Source: Faecalibacter macacae (GTDB lineage Bacteria; Bacteroidota; Bacteroidia; Flavobacteriales; Weeksellaceae). Taken from it: DNA of 62,788 nucleotides. Within the stretch, counting starts at the first letter, position 1, and the number at the start of each line of letters is the position of its first letter. A model generated the notes under the pieces. The model was given only the letters and a program-made list of their open reading frames with translations. It did no database searches and was not told where the DNA came from. The stretch spans positions 1-62,788 of the forward strand of contig NZ_RDOJ01000019.1 of the NCBI RefSeq assembly GCF_003687725.1, given 5' to 3'. Below are positions 45,139 through 53,134 of the stretch, piece by piece. The translations under genes and the position numbers were made by a program.

Positions 45139-45162
45139 AATCGTGCAATTTTTTGCACGATT
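45139..45162 (-). terminator. Terminator between hsdS and fic
   Basis: AATCGTGCAA and TTGCACGATT form the stem, with a run of A (45130-45138) on the + strand, i.e. U-run for the minus-strand transcript. It separates hsdMS from fic-hsdR. Confidence 0.72.
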
Positions 45163-45204
45163 AAAATAAAACATTTGCGTATTTACGTAATTTTATTTGC
45201 TTTT

Positions 45205-46308
45205 TTATGTGAAGCTAAAACTTTCTTGTAACAAGGCTTGGAATAAGTTTTCTGATGCTTCAGCTTGTTTCTTCACCAATTCTTTTTGTGCTTCTATATT
45301 CTTGATTTTTTCTGCAAATTGGTTTTGGAGTTCAACTTTAATATTAGGTATGAATTCTTTATGAACTATTTTTCTGTCTAAAGTAGGAACACCTGCCCCA
45401 TGAGCAAATCTATCTATTCTTAGATTATTTAATAGATATTCTAAATAAGTAATGTTATTATCATAAATTTCATAACTATATAATGTAGTATTTAAAGGCC
45501 AACAATTTTGTTCAGTTCTATGAACTTTCCCTATTGTACCTGATCTACCTGTAACAATACAAGGCTTGTTAGTTTTTGAAATTGTATGATAATCTAAAAT
45601 TCCATTTGAGCCATAAACAGGTATATTACCATTTTGATTTCTATCTTGAACTGGTAAGTCATATCCCCTTTTTAACTTTAAAACTTCTTCAAAATTTATT
45701 AAATCCCACCCTTTCTCATTTTGCACAGGGTCACCAAACATATCGATAAAAATAGATTGGGCTAACTCATCATATTGCTTTAACAATTCTTGGTCTTTTT
45801 TGCGTAAAGCATCAGCTTTGTCTAACTTTTCTGCAATTGCTTTTTGAGTTGCTAGTGGTGGAAGGGGGATTTGGATTTTTCTTAAATTTCCAACAGATAA
45901 CTGTTTTAAAGCTGTACCTGTAGTATTATTATCTAATTGATTTTTAACAAATGGTATAGAAAAACTATGCATTAAATATTTAGGATAACAATTTTCCTTA
46001 CATCTCAATAATACTATCTGAGCATTAATATTAGAATTTTCATGTCTTTTTGGAACTAATGCAGTTTTACCAATATTCCCTCTAGTAGTAATTAAAACAT
46101 CATTATATTTTAGATGTCCTTTTGTAATTGTAGAATGCTTTTCCTTTGAAATAAATAACATATCCTTATCAGATATTGTTGAGTTTTCAAAATTATTTGC
46201 ACGTATAAAAGGTACACCTTCACTTATAAATTCATCATTTCTAGGATATTTTGACGAATAATTACCATCTGCAATAAAAGCAATAGATTCAATTGATACT
46301 ATATCCAT
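45205..46308 (-). CDS. hsdS: Type I restriction specificity subunit
   Basis: 367 residues with two target-recognition domains. The first holds PFIRANNFENSTISDKDMLFISKE, DVLITTRGNIGKTALVP and LPPLATQKAIAEKLDKADALRKK (conserved helix). The second has LKRGYDLPVQDRNQNGNIPVYGSNG, TGRSGTIGKV and FAHGAGVPTLDRK. It binds the asymmetric target and directs HsdM/HsdR. It overlaps hsdM by one base (46308). The target sequence cannot be predicted. Confidence 0.9.
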   Translation of the reverse strand: MDIVSIESIAFIADGNYSSKYPRNDEFISEGVPFIRANNFENSTISDKDMLFISKEKHSTITKGHLKYNDVLITTRGNIGKTALVPKRHENSNINAQIVLLRCKENCYPKYLMHSFSIPFVKNQLDNNTTGTALKQLSVGNLRKIQIPLPPLATQKAIAEKLDKADALRKKDQELLKQYDELAQSIFIDMFGDPVQNEKGWDLINFEEVLKLKRGYDLPVQDRNQNGNIPVYGSNGILDYHTISKTNKPCIVTGRSGTIGKVHRTEQNCWPLNTTLYSYEIYDNNITYLEYLLNNLRIDRFAHGAGVPTLDRKIVHKEFIPNIKVELQNQFAEKIKNIEAQKELVKKQAEASENLFQALLQESFSFT

Positions 46309-47765
46309 TATAATAAATCTGTTAATATTTTAATCAAATCATTTCTCTCCTTATCCAATTGCTGAATAGAAGCTATAATATCCGCAGGTTTTGCATACAC
46401 CTTTTGCTCATAGATTACTTCTTTGTATTTGTTAATACTTAAGTCGTACGCATTCTTTGCAATTTCTTCTTTTGGTACACAAAAGCTTTGGTCTGTTCTT
46501 GCTCTGTCCACTTCGTTCTCTCTTGTATGGAATCTTGTAATAATATCTGGGATATCATTTTCCTTAACAGGTGCACGTTTATCATCTAAACTATACCCAT
46601 CTGCTTTCATATCATAAAACCATACATTTTCTGTACCACCTGCATTGGTTTTTGTAAACACTAAGATGGCAGTAGAAACTCCTGCATACGGTTTGAACAC
46701 ACCACTTGGCATAGAAATAACTGCTTCTAACGCTTGGTTTTCTACAATTTCTTTTCTAATCTTTTTATGTGCAGTAGAAGAACCAAATAATACCCCATCA
46801 GGAATAATTACGGCACATCGACCTCCAACTTTTAGTCCTTTTAGTATTAAACCAAGAAAAAGTAATTCTGTTTTCTTAGAATCAACTAAAGCAATTACTT
46901 TTTCGTCTACAGCATCTTTATCTAAACTTCCTTTAAAAGGAGGATTAGCTAAGATTAAAGATACTTTTTCTTCAAAATCTGCATTAGCTTGTGATAAAGA
47001 ATCTACATCTTTTAGTTGAGGATTTTCAATCCCATGTAGAATTAAGTTCATTGCCCCAATTCTAATCATGGTTGGGTCAAACTCCATTCCTGTAAACATT
47101 TCATTTAAGTAATGTTTTTGTACTTCAGGTTTTAGCAAATCCTCTTTATAATTTTCTTGTAGATATTCTGCAGCACCAACTAAAAATCCACAACTTCCCG
47201 ATGATGGGTCGCAAATAGTATCTTCAGGAGTTGGCTTCATCATTTCTACCATCATTTTGATGATATGTCTTGGTGTACGGAATTGTCCATTACTTCCTGC
47301 AGAAGCAATCTTACCTAACATATACTCGTATACATCACCTTTGGTATCTTTGTCATCCATGTCAATTTTATCTAACATCTCTACCACTTGTGCTAATAAA
47401 CGAGCAGTAGGAATCATAAAGTTGGCATTCTTCATAAACTTAGAAAAAGCAGTACTTTTCCCTCCAAAGTTTTTCATAAAGTCGAAGACTCCATTCTCTT
47501 TTTGGAAAAGCTTATACATTTCTTCAGGAGAAACATTCTTAAAGTTACTCCATCTTAAATCCTGGTTTTCTTCTGTGTATATGTAGTTTGATGTATTACC
47601 TGTAATAATAGCTTGTTGCTCGGCTCTATTCTGTAACTCATCTAATTGTTTGATAAAAAGTAAAAAAGTGATTTGCTCTATAACAGATAAAGGATTTGAT
47701 AATCCTCCACTGTGAAAAGCTAACCAAACTTGGTCTATTTTAGACTGTAATTCTTGTGTGAACAT
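46308..47765 (-). CDS. hsdM: Type I restriction methylase subunit (N6-adenine)
   Basis: 485 residues. HsdM N-terminal helical domain (FHSGGLSNPLSVIEQITFLLFIKQLDEL), AdoMet motif I DPSSGSCGFLV (186-196) and catalytic motif IV NPPF (274-277), then IIPDGVLFGSS. It methylates adenine at the target chosen by HsdS. It is in one unit with HIRAN and WYL genes upstream (61-base gaps). Confidence 0.93.
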   Translation of the reverse strand: MFTQELQSKIDQVWLAFHSGGLSNPLSVIEQITFLLFIKQLDELQNRAEQQAIITGNTSNYIYTEENQDLRWSNFKNVSPEEMYKLFQKENGVFDFMKNFGGKSTAFSKFMKNANFMIPTARLLAQVVEMLDKIDMDDKDTKGDVYEYMLGKIASAGSNGQFRTPRHIIKMMVEMMKPTPEDTICDPSSGSCGFLVGAAEYLQENYKEDLLKPEVQKHYLNEMFTGMEFDPTMIRIGAMNLILHGIENPQLKDVDSLSQANADFEEKVSLILANPPFKGSLDKDAVDEKVIALVDSKKTELLFLGLILKGLKVGGRCAVIIPDGVLFGSSTAHKKIRKEIVENQALEAVISMPSGVFKPYAGVSTAILVFTKTNAGGTENVWFYDMKADGYSLDDKRAPVKENDIPDIITRFHTRENEVDRARTDQSFCVPKEEIAKNAYDLSINKYKEVIYEQKVYAKPADIIASIQQLDKERNDLIKILTDLL

Positions 47766-47826
47766 GGTAAAAGTTTGAAGGGTAAAGATAGATAAAAATG
47801 CATAGTATATGAGTGTTTGCGACTGA

Positions 47827-48165
47827 TTAGATATTTTCTGGATTATTATGTTTTAAATGCACAACCACACGAATTTGTTGTTCTGGATGCTCGGTCGGAT
47901 CTATTTGTTGTATCGCTGCGTCAAAGATTTTATTATAGTTCATCGTAAGCAATTTATAAAAGACTCTATTTTCGGTACGTGGTACAAAACCTAATTTGTA
48001 ATCTTTGTAATATATAGCTACGGCTCTGGCATCGAATTTATTTTCGGTTTCTAATTCTAACCTAAGTTCTGTTCCAACTTTTAGTTTTTTGAAACATAAT
48101 GCAGCTTCGTAAAATGTAAGTCCTGCAATATGAAAGTTTGCTAAATGTTCTCTTTTTGTTTTCAT
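47827..48165 (-). CDS. Stand-alone HIRAN-domain protein
   Basis: 112 residues, nearly all one HIRAN domain: FHIAGLTFYEAALCFKKLKVGTELRLELETENKFDARAVAIYY, KLGFVPRTEN. HIRAN domains bind 3' DNA ends or stalled structures in helicases such as HLTF. It lies between the WYL and hsdM genes in the R-M operon and is not fused to a helicase here, so it may act as a separate DNA-end sensor. Confidence 0.82.
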   Translation of the reverse strand: MKTKREHLANFHIAGLTFYEAALCFKKLKVGTELRLELETENKFDARAVAIYYKDYKLGFVPRTENRVFYKLLTMNYNKIFDAAIQQIDPTEHPEQQIRVVVHLKHNNPENI

Positions 48166-48226
48166 GATTTGAATTTTTTAAAAGATTATTTTGCAAACTA
48201 GTTTTGATCTATGCAGCTTAATTGCA

Positions 48227-49213
48227 TTAGTATAAATCTTGTAATTTTTCAATTCTTTCTTTTAATCTCTGAACTAATTCTATTGGTTCTATTACTTTCA
48301 TATTTTCGCCATACGAAAGAATTAAAGATTCTAATTCGTAATTTAACTTAACTTTAATTTGTAATCTATTCTCTGCTATTTTTTGAGAACCATGAATCGG
48401 TTTTGATTTGATGTAGGGGATGATATGATCTGACAGCTCTATCCTAACAGAAACAAGTTTATTCTCTATATTATTTGTAACCCCAATGATATCCTCAAAA
48501 TACTCATCAAAATCCACCTCTGTTGGAATGTAAGTTTCCTTATTAATTTCGATCCCTTGAATTCGATCTAATGCCAAATTTTGAAGGTATTGATCCTTAT
48601 GGTTCCACCCAAATAAAAACCAACGTTTATTGAATTGTTTTAAGTGATAAGGTGAAATACAGAATTCTTGTTCATTTTCTGTTTTAAATGATTGATAAAC
48701 TATTTTGATTGTTTGGTTGTTTTTGATGAAATTATATAAGGGTGTTAGATGTTCTAATCCTATCAAAAATTCGCTTTCCTCGAATGAAATTAATTTTTGA
48801 TTGCCTTTGTTATCTTTCACTTCATTTAATTTAGCTTCAATATTTTCTATTGCATCAATCCCAGGAATCCCTTTCATACGAGAAAGTAATTCTAACGTAT
48901 TTTCTAAGGCTAGTTGTTCTTCTTGGTTTAATGGTTTATTTTGAATTGTAAAATTAGGATCTTCATAACGGTAAAATTTTTTACGGCCGTCTTTTATTCC
49001 AATGATAGGTGCTTCATATCCTGCATCGCTTTCCATAAACTCCATATCATATAAAATTTGACGACGAGAAACAGATGTATCTTCTCCATAAAGTTCTTTT
49101 AAAACAATAGAACATTCATTGATTAAATCATCGATATAATAGTTACGAAATTGATTGCTAAAACATTTGTCTAATGTTTTGTAACGAATTAATGCATTTT
49201 TATTGACTGCCAT
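48227..49213 (-). CDS. WYL-domain regulator of the R-M operon
   Basis: 328 residues. The N-terminal HTH part includes DDLINECSIVLKELYGEDTSVSRRQILYDMEFM. The WYL domain (about 160-230) has IKIVYQSFKTENEQEFCISPYHLKQFNKRWFLFGWN, with W-F-L in place of W-Y-L. The C-terminal WCX-like part ends YGENMKVIEPIELVQRLKERIEKL. It is the first gene of the WYL-HIRAN-hsdM-hsdS run on the minus strand and is a distant relative of the 32916 regulator. Confidence 0.85.
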   Translation of the reverse strand: MAVNKNALIRYKTLDKCFSNQFRNYYIDDLINECSIVLKELYGEDTSVSRRQILYDMEFMESDAGYEAPIIGIKDGRKKFYRYEDPNFTIQNKPLNQEEQLALENTLELLSRMKGIPGIDAIENIEAKLNEVKDNKGNQKLISFEESEFLIGLEHLTPLYNFIKNNQTIKIVYQSFKTENEQEFCISPYHLKQFNKRWFLFGWNHKDQYLQNLALDRIQGIEINKETYIPTEVDFDEYFEDIIGVTNNIENKLVSVRIELSDHIIPYIKSKPIHGSQKIAENRLQIKVKLNYELESLILSYGENMKVIEPIELVQRLKERIEKLQDLY

Positions 49214-49404
49214 AAACGAATACGAATAGTTGTAAATTTAATAAAATAAAAAATGCTTCGAACGGCAAAATAATTAAAAAAGTGTGTAAAATGTTTTATT
49301 AGGTTTTGGATTATATGTTTTGTGTGTAATGGTATTATGATTTAGTTTACTTGATTAGATTGAAGAATTGATGTGATGAGGTCCTGATATGAGTTCGATG
49401 ACAT

Positions 49405-49580
49405 TACTTTTTTCTTGATAAAAAAGTAATCAAAAAATCAAGGCTACGATTTTCGACGGTCAATTTGCATCTTGTTTCATTAAAATGATTAAATGATTCG
49501 CTATCGCTCACTAATCATTTTTACATTTCATTTCGATGAATTGACACTCGTCTGCTAATCGTTATGCCGGATTTACTATT
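49405..49580 (+). repeat. Dispersed hairpin repeat, copy C
   Basis: ACTTTTTT-CTTG-ATAAAAAAGT, ATCAAGGCTACGATTTTCGA, CGGTCAAT arm, AAAATGATTA/TAATCATTTT (stem differs from copies A, B and D on both sides), ATTGACACTCGTC, GTTATGCCG. It is bracketed by GATGTGATGAG-CCTGA repeats (about 49368 and 49598). It occupies most of the 49214-49634 gap. Confidence 0.75.
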
Positions 49581-49634
49581 TGATTAAATTAGTGAATTGA
49601 TGTGATGAGACCCTGAAATAAATTCAGGGTGACA

Positions 49635-50240
49635 TCAGGATCGTTTGTCTTTACGGTCTGCAGGAACTGCTAATACATTCATCATTTGGCGAAGGCGAGA
49701 GCGTACACGTTCGGTGTAATACTTTTCGATTTCGGAAGCTGATAGGTTAGTGGTGATGTGGGTTTTGATGTTGAGGTTCATGAATAGATCGTAACGGCTA
49801 AGAATGATTTCTGCCATTACATTGCATTCGTTGCCGAAATATTTGATGTTGTTTTCTGTTCCTAGATCATCAAAGCAAATGTTTTTCATTGGGAAATCGA
49901 AAGGAATTCCTTTGCTGTACTTGTTAATAGTTTGATATCCGTCTCGGATAAATTCAAATGAAATATCTCTGCATGTTGTGTAATAGAATTTTTGTTCTTT
50001 GACCATAATCGTTTGCATTAATCGAAACCAGGTTGTTTTCCCAATACCGATAGGTCCAGTTAATAAAATCCCTTTGCTGAGATCTATGTTTAATTCTTTG
50101 CACTTTTCTTCATCGTTAAGAAAATATGCAGCTAAACGAACGATGTAAGGAAAATCATCTTTGTGAATGGTATAATTTGGATGAATTTGTTTACGTGCAT
50201 GTTGTTCTAAGTGAAATATAAGTTTTTGGTAATTGATCAT
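49635..50240 (-). CDS. DnaC/IstB-type helicase loader
   Basis: 201 residues with Walker A GILLTGPIGIGKTTW (about 54-68), Walker B ICFDDLGTE, sensor-like THITTNLSASEIEKYYTERV and arginine-rich RVRSRLRQMM. The layout is that of DnaC-like ATPases that load replicative helicases in phages, plasmids and islands. It lies 15 bases after the 50256-51119 gene, so they are likely co-transcribed. Confidence 0.8.
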   Translation of the reverse strand: MINYQKLIFHLEQHARKQIHPNYTIHKDDFPYIVRLAAYFLNDEEKCKELNIDLSKGILLTGPIGIGKTTWFRLMQTIMVKEQKFYYTTCRDISFEFIRDGYQTINKYSKGIPFDFPMKNICFDDLGTENNIKYFGNECNVMAEIILSRYDLFMNLNIKTHITTNLSASEIEKYYTERVRSRLRQMMNVLAVPADRKDKRS

Positions 50241-50255
50241 GGTTGTAAATTTTGG

Positions 50256-51119
50256 TTATAATGGTTCGTCGTATTTTTTGTTTGGTGATGTATCTAATGT
50301 TTTTTGTAATCCGTTGTTTTGATTTTTAGAGAATACGGTTGCGTTAATCATCCAATTATTTGCAGCAGCCTTCCAGTTTTTCATTTTGGTTTTTCCTCCA
50401 ACTAACCATCCATTGGATTCGAAATAGTAAAAAAACTTTTCAGCTTCGATTGATGTATTGTCTTTTTCTTGAAAGAATTCTTTGACTTGGTCTAATGTTG
50501 GATTTGTACCTTTTTCTTTTTTGACGGAACTTTTTTCTTTTTGGAGCATTTCAGATTTAACAGCTGATTGATTTTTAGCTATGTTATTTTTAAAATTTTT
50601 ATCAAAAATTAAAAAAGGAATTTGTGCTTGCTTACATAAGCTATTTATGTTTTCCTGTTTATTGTTTATATGTTTATATATAGGCTCTATGGGTGTGTTT
50701 ATAGGTGTGTCTATAACCTTGTTTATTGGTTTGTTCTTTTTTGGACTGGTTTGTTCTAAAGGTGTATCAATAACTGTGTTTATTGCTTTATTCTTTTTTG
50801 GTTGGGTTGTATTGTTGTTTTTTAATTCTAATGTTAGGTCTTTGAAATAGATTTGACTTCCTATGTATGGATTATAGGATGGAATGTAAATGATGTATTG
50901 ATTATTGTGTAATATTTTCATGGAGCGATGATAAGTGCTTTTGGATGTGATTTTGCTTAGTCGCATAACTTCATCTCGAATGATGTGTATTGGATTTTCA
51001 AACCTTTGTTTGTTCCAACATTGAAATAGTGCTAAATACAAAGCGATTTGACATGGTGCTATTTCGGGATCTATTTGTATTTTATTGTAGAAGTTATTAA
51101 GGTGTTTGATGTAGTTCAT
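50256..51119 (-). CDS. Replisome-organiser/initiator-like protein
   Basis: 287 residues. An N-terminal winged-helix region is IAPCQIALYLALFQCWNKQRFENPIHIIRDEVMRLS followed by KSTYHRSMKILHNNQYI. A low-complexity Lys/Thr/Pro-rich linker includes tandem NTPI/KVIDTP units (about 120-165). The C-terminal ~50 residues (FFYYFESNGWLVGGKTKMKNWKAAANNWM) match the C-terminal motif of phage/plasmid replication proteins that pair with DnaC loaders. It probably recruits the loader to an origin on this element. Confidence 0.72.
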   Translation of the reverse strand: MNYIKHLNNFYNKIQIDPEIAPCQIALYLALFQCWNKQRFENPIHIIRDEVMRLSKITSKSTYHRSMKILHNNQYIIYIPSYNPYIGSQIYFKDLTLELKNNNTTQPKKNKAINTVIDTPLEQTSPKKNKPINKVIDTPINTPIEPIYKHINNKQENINSLCKQAQIPFLIFDKNFKNNIAKNQSAVKSEMLQKEKSSVKKEKGTNPTLDQVKEFFQEKDNTSIEAEKFFYYFESNGWLVGGKTKMKNWKAAANNWMINATVFSKNQNNGLQKTLDTSPNKKYDEPL

Positions 51120-51177
51120 ATTTTTAGATTTTAGATTCTTCGATAGGTTCAGAATGACTAGTTTATATTTATTCTAC

Positions 51178-51350
51178 TTTCATTTTTGTCTTGACACAAA
51201 AACGAAACAAAAAAGTCAAGGCTACGATTTTCGACGGTCAATCATCATTTCGTTTCTCTAAAATGTTTAAATCACTCCTTTCAGTCGGTAAACATTTTTG
51301 CGATTCACTCAATGGATTGACACTCGTCTGCTAATCGTTATGCCATTCTT
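51178..51350 (+). repeat. Dispersed hairpin repeat, copy D
   Basis: The 5' stem is a different pair: TTTTTGT-CTTG-ACACAAAAA, with TTTC/GAAA outside. Then GTCAAGGCTACGATTTTCGA, CGGTCAAT arm, AAAATGTTTA/TAAACATTTT, ATTGACACTCGTC, GTTATGCC. Confidence 0.75.
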
Positions 51351-51524
51351 AAAATTTATCATTCTATTCCAATGCACTTTTGCTGAGCAACGAAAATCAC
51401 TCGAACTGACGAGAGATTCTTCGATAGGCTCAGGGTGACAGATTTTAATATTTACTTTATGTTCATTTTTTTCGTCATAAAAACATTTGAAATTAAAAGG
51501 AGAAGCTCTGGTAGAGCTTAGGTA

Positions 51525-51695
51525 TATTACTTTTTTCTTGATAAAAAAGTAATCAAAAAATCAAGGCTTCGATTTTCGACGGTCAATTTGCATCTTGTTA
51601 CATTAAAATGATTAAATGATTCGCTATCGCTCACTAATCATTTTTACATTTCACTTTGATGAATTGACACTCGTCTGCTAATCGTTATGCCATTT
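51525..51695 (+). repeat. Dispersed hairpin repeat, copy E
   Basis: ATTACTTTTTT-CTTG-ATAAAAAAGTAAT, TCGATTTTCGACGG, AAAATGATTA/TAATCATTTT, ATTGACACTCGTC, GTTATGCC. Copies D and E and a TTCGATAGGCTCAGG repeat at about 51420 fill the 51120-51820 gap; no gene is seen there. Confidence 0.75.
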
Positions 51696-51820
51696 ATTTA
51701 TAATTTCCCTTAAATAGAGGATGTAATTGATTAGGTTGAAATTAAAAGGCAGGAGAATTACTTTTTTGTCGTAATAAACCTGCCTAACCTAACCAACTTA
51801 AAACCAAATGAAATAAGATT

Positions 51821-52093
51821 TTACTGTAGAATTTTATCTACTTTATTTTGTTCGAGTATATGTAATATTTCGTCTGTGTCGTAATAAATGTTTCTTCCAA
51901 AATTTGAATAGGTGATGAGGTTTTGTTGTCTCATCTTTTGGAGTTTTGAATTTGAAACACCTAAAAGTTTTGAAACTTCTTTTGATGTAATCCATTTGCA
52001 GGATTGTTTAATTTCTAATTCTTTTTTTAGAAGGCTAATTACAGTTTCTGAAATTAGTTGAATGTCTTCTGGGTTAATTCGTTTTGTTTTCAT
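51821..52093 (-). CDS. Excisionase/HTH_17-type DNA-binding protein
   Basis: 90 residues. KWITSKEVSKLLGVSNSKLQKMRQQNLITYSNFGRNIYYDTDEI is the MerR-like HTH_17 module of Bacteroidota excisionases and small island regulators. The upstream region (52148-52170) has tandem CCATACTACG/ACATACTATGG repeats that may be its operator. It sits beside RteC and the integrase, as expected in mobile islands. Confidence 0.8.
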   Translation of the reverse strand: MKTKRINPEDIQLISETVISLLKKELEIKQSCKWITSKEVSKLLGVSNSKLQKMRQQNLITYSNFGRNIYYDTDEILHILEQNKVDKILQ

Positions 52094-52147
52094 TTGTTAT
52101 TAGGTTTATGACTCTTACAAATTTGAAAACTTTAGAATTTATTTTTT

Positions 52148-52170
52148 CCATACTACGGTACATACTATGG
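52148..52170. promoter_or_regulatory. Tandem CATAC-type operator upstream of the HTH gene
   Basis: CCATACTACG (52148-52157) and CATACTATGG (52161-52170) are two near-repeats in direct order. A similar CATAGTATGG occurs at 32525-32534 and CATACTGTG at 39600-39608. Confidence 0.4.
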
Positions 52171-52215
52171 TGTTATTTTTAATGAAAGTGTTTATTTATG
52201 GTAGTTATGTTAATA

Positions 52216-52253
52216 AAATAATCCGTAGCTGAATAACAACTACGGATTATTTT
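52216..52253 (-). terminator. Terminator of the rteC gene
   Basis: AAAATAATCCGTAG and CTACGGATTATTTT form a 14-bp stem that overlaps the end of the rteC frame. Confidence 0.8.
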
Positions 52254-53070
52254 ATGTATCTAATTTGTTTGAGAGGACTTCTTTTAATTGATCTAATAAC
52301 TTGAATTTATTTATCTTTCTCATTTTAATATCTTGAATGATGTTGTTATGATTATTGAGTTCAATATCAAAATTTGTTTCAAAAAATAGAACTAATTCTG
52401 TTAATTCAACTTTACCTTGATTTATAAATCCGATAAGGTATAATGAATATATAAGCTCCATTAATAATACTTTTGAAGCTGTCCATTTGAGTTGATATGT
52501 TGTTGGTGGTCTGCAATTTGATAATTCGTGAATTTTATTGTCTGAATAAATAATAAGTTTCTTAATGGCTTTGTGCTTGCCGACAACATTTGAAACAGTA
52601 TTAAATACGAATGATTCACTGATGAAATTAGTGAAATTTTTACGCCTCCATTTGTAATTTTTCCTGAGAAATAATTTTTTATCGATATTACCTGGTTCTG
52701 GTTTAAACAGTTTTAATACGTCTAAATTTGCATCGTTAATATATTTTAGTTTCTCTTTAAATTTGTTATAAAATTCTATCTCTTGCTCTTTAGTTAAACA
52801 TTTTTGATATTTTTCATTCTCTAAATTATATATCGTGGTGTAATAATAATGTACATTGAAATATTTGGGATAAAAGAATTTGAAGTATTCAATTTCACTT
52901 TGTTTTGAATGAAATTTATTGATTAATAATTGTTCTTCTAAAAGATTTAAGTACTTAATAGAAATGTTAATTGCTTGATAAGCTTTTTTGTTAATATCAA
53001 TATCAGTCATCTCTATTTTAGTAATTTCTTCTTCAAATTGGTAATACATTTCAAGTAATGGCGATTGCAT
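52252..53070 (-). CDS. rteC: RteC-family regulator
   Basis: 272 residues. The C-terminal part LKWTASKVLLMELIYSLYLIGFINQGKVELTELV, then FFETNFDIELNNHNNIIQDIKMRK and FLLDQLKEVL-type ending, is the RteC signature. In CTnDOT, RteC activates excision and transfer in response to tetracycline signalling through RteAB. No rteA or rteB is visible. It lies 64 bases downstream of the integrase gene on the same strand. Confidence 0.82.
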   Translation of the reverse strand: MQSPLLEMYYQFEEEITKIEMTDIDINKKAYQAINISIKYLNLLEEQLLINKFHSKQSEIEYFKFFYPKYFNVHYYYTTIYNLENEKYQKCLTKEQEIEFYNKFKEKLKYINDANLDVLKLFKPEPGNIDKKLFLRKNYKWRRKNFTNFISESFVFNTVSNVVGKHKAIKKLIIYSDNKIHELSNCRPPTTYQLKWTASKVLLMELIYSLYLIGFINQGKVELTELVLFFETNFDIELNNHNNIIQDIKMRKINKFKLLDQLKEVLSNKLDT

Positions 53071-53134
53071 GAGATATGGATTTAAGTAGTTAATTTAGAA
53101 TAAATTACAAAAAATAATTAATTAAACAATAAAT

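Noticed and set aside
46645-47019. 124-codon + strand frame over hsdM
   Set aside because: Antisense shadow of hsdM, which is fully accounted for.
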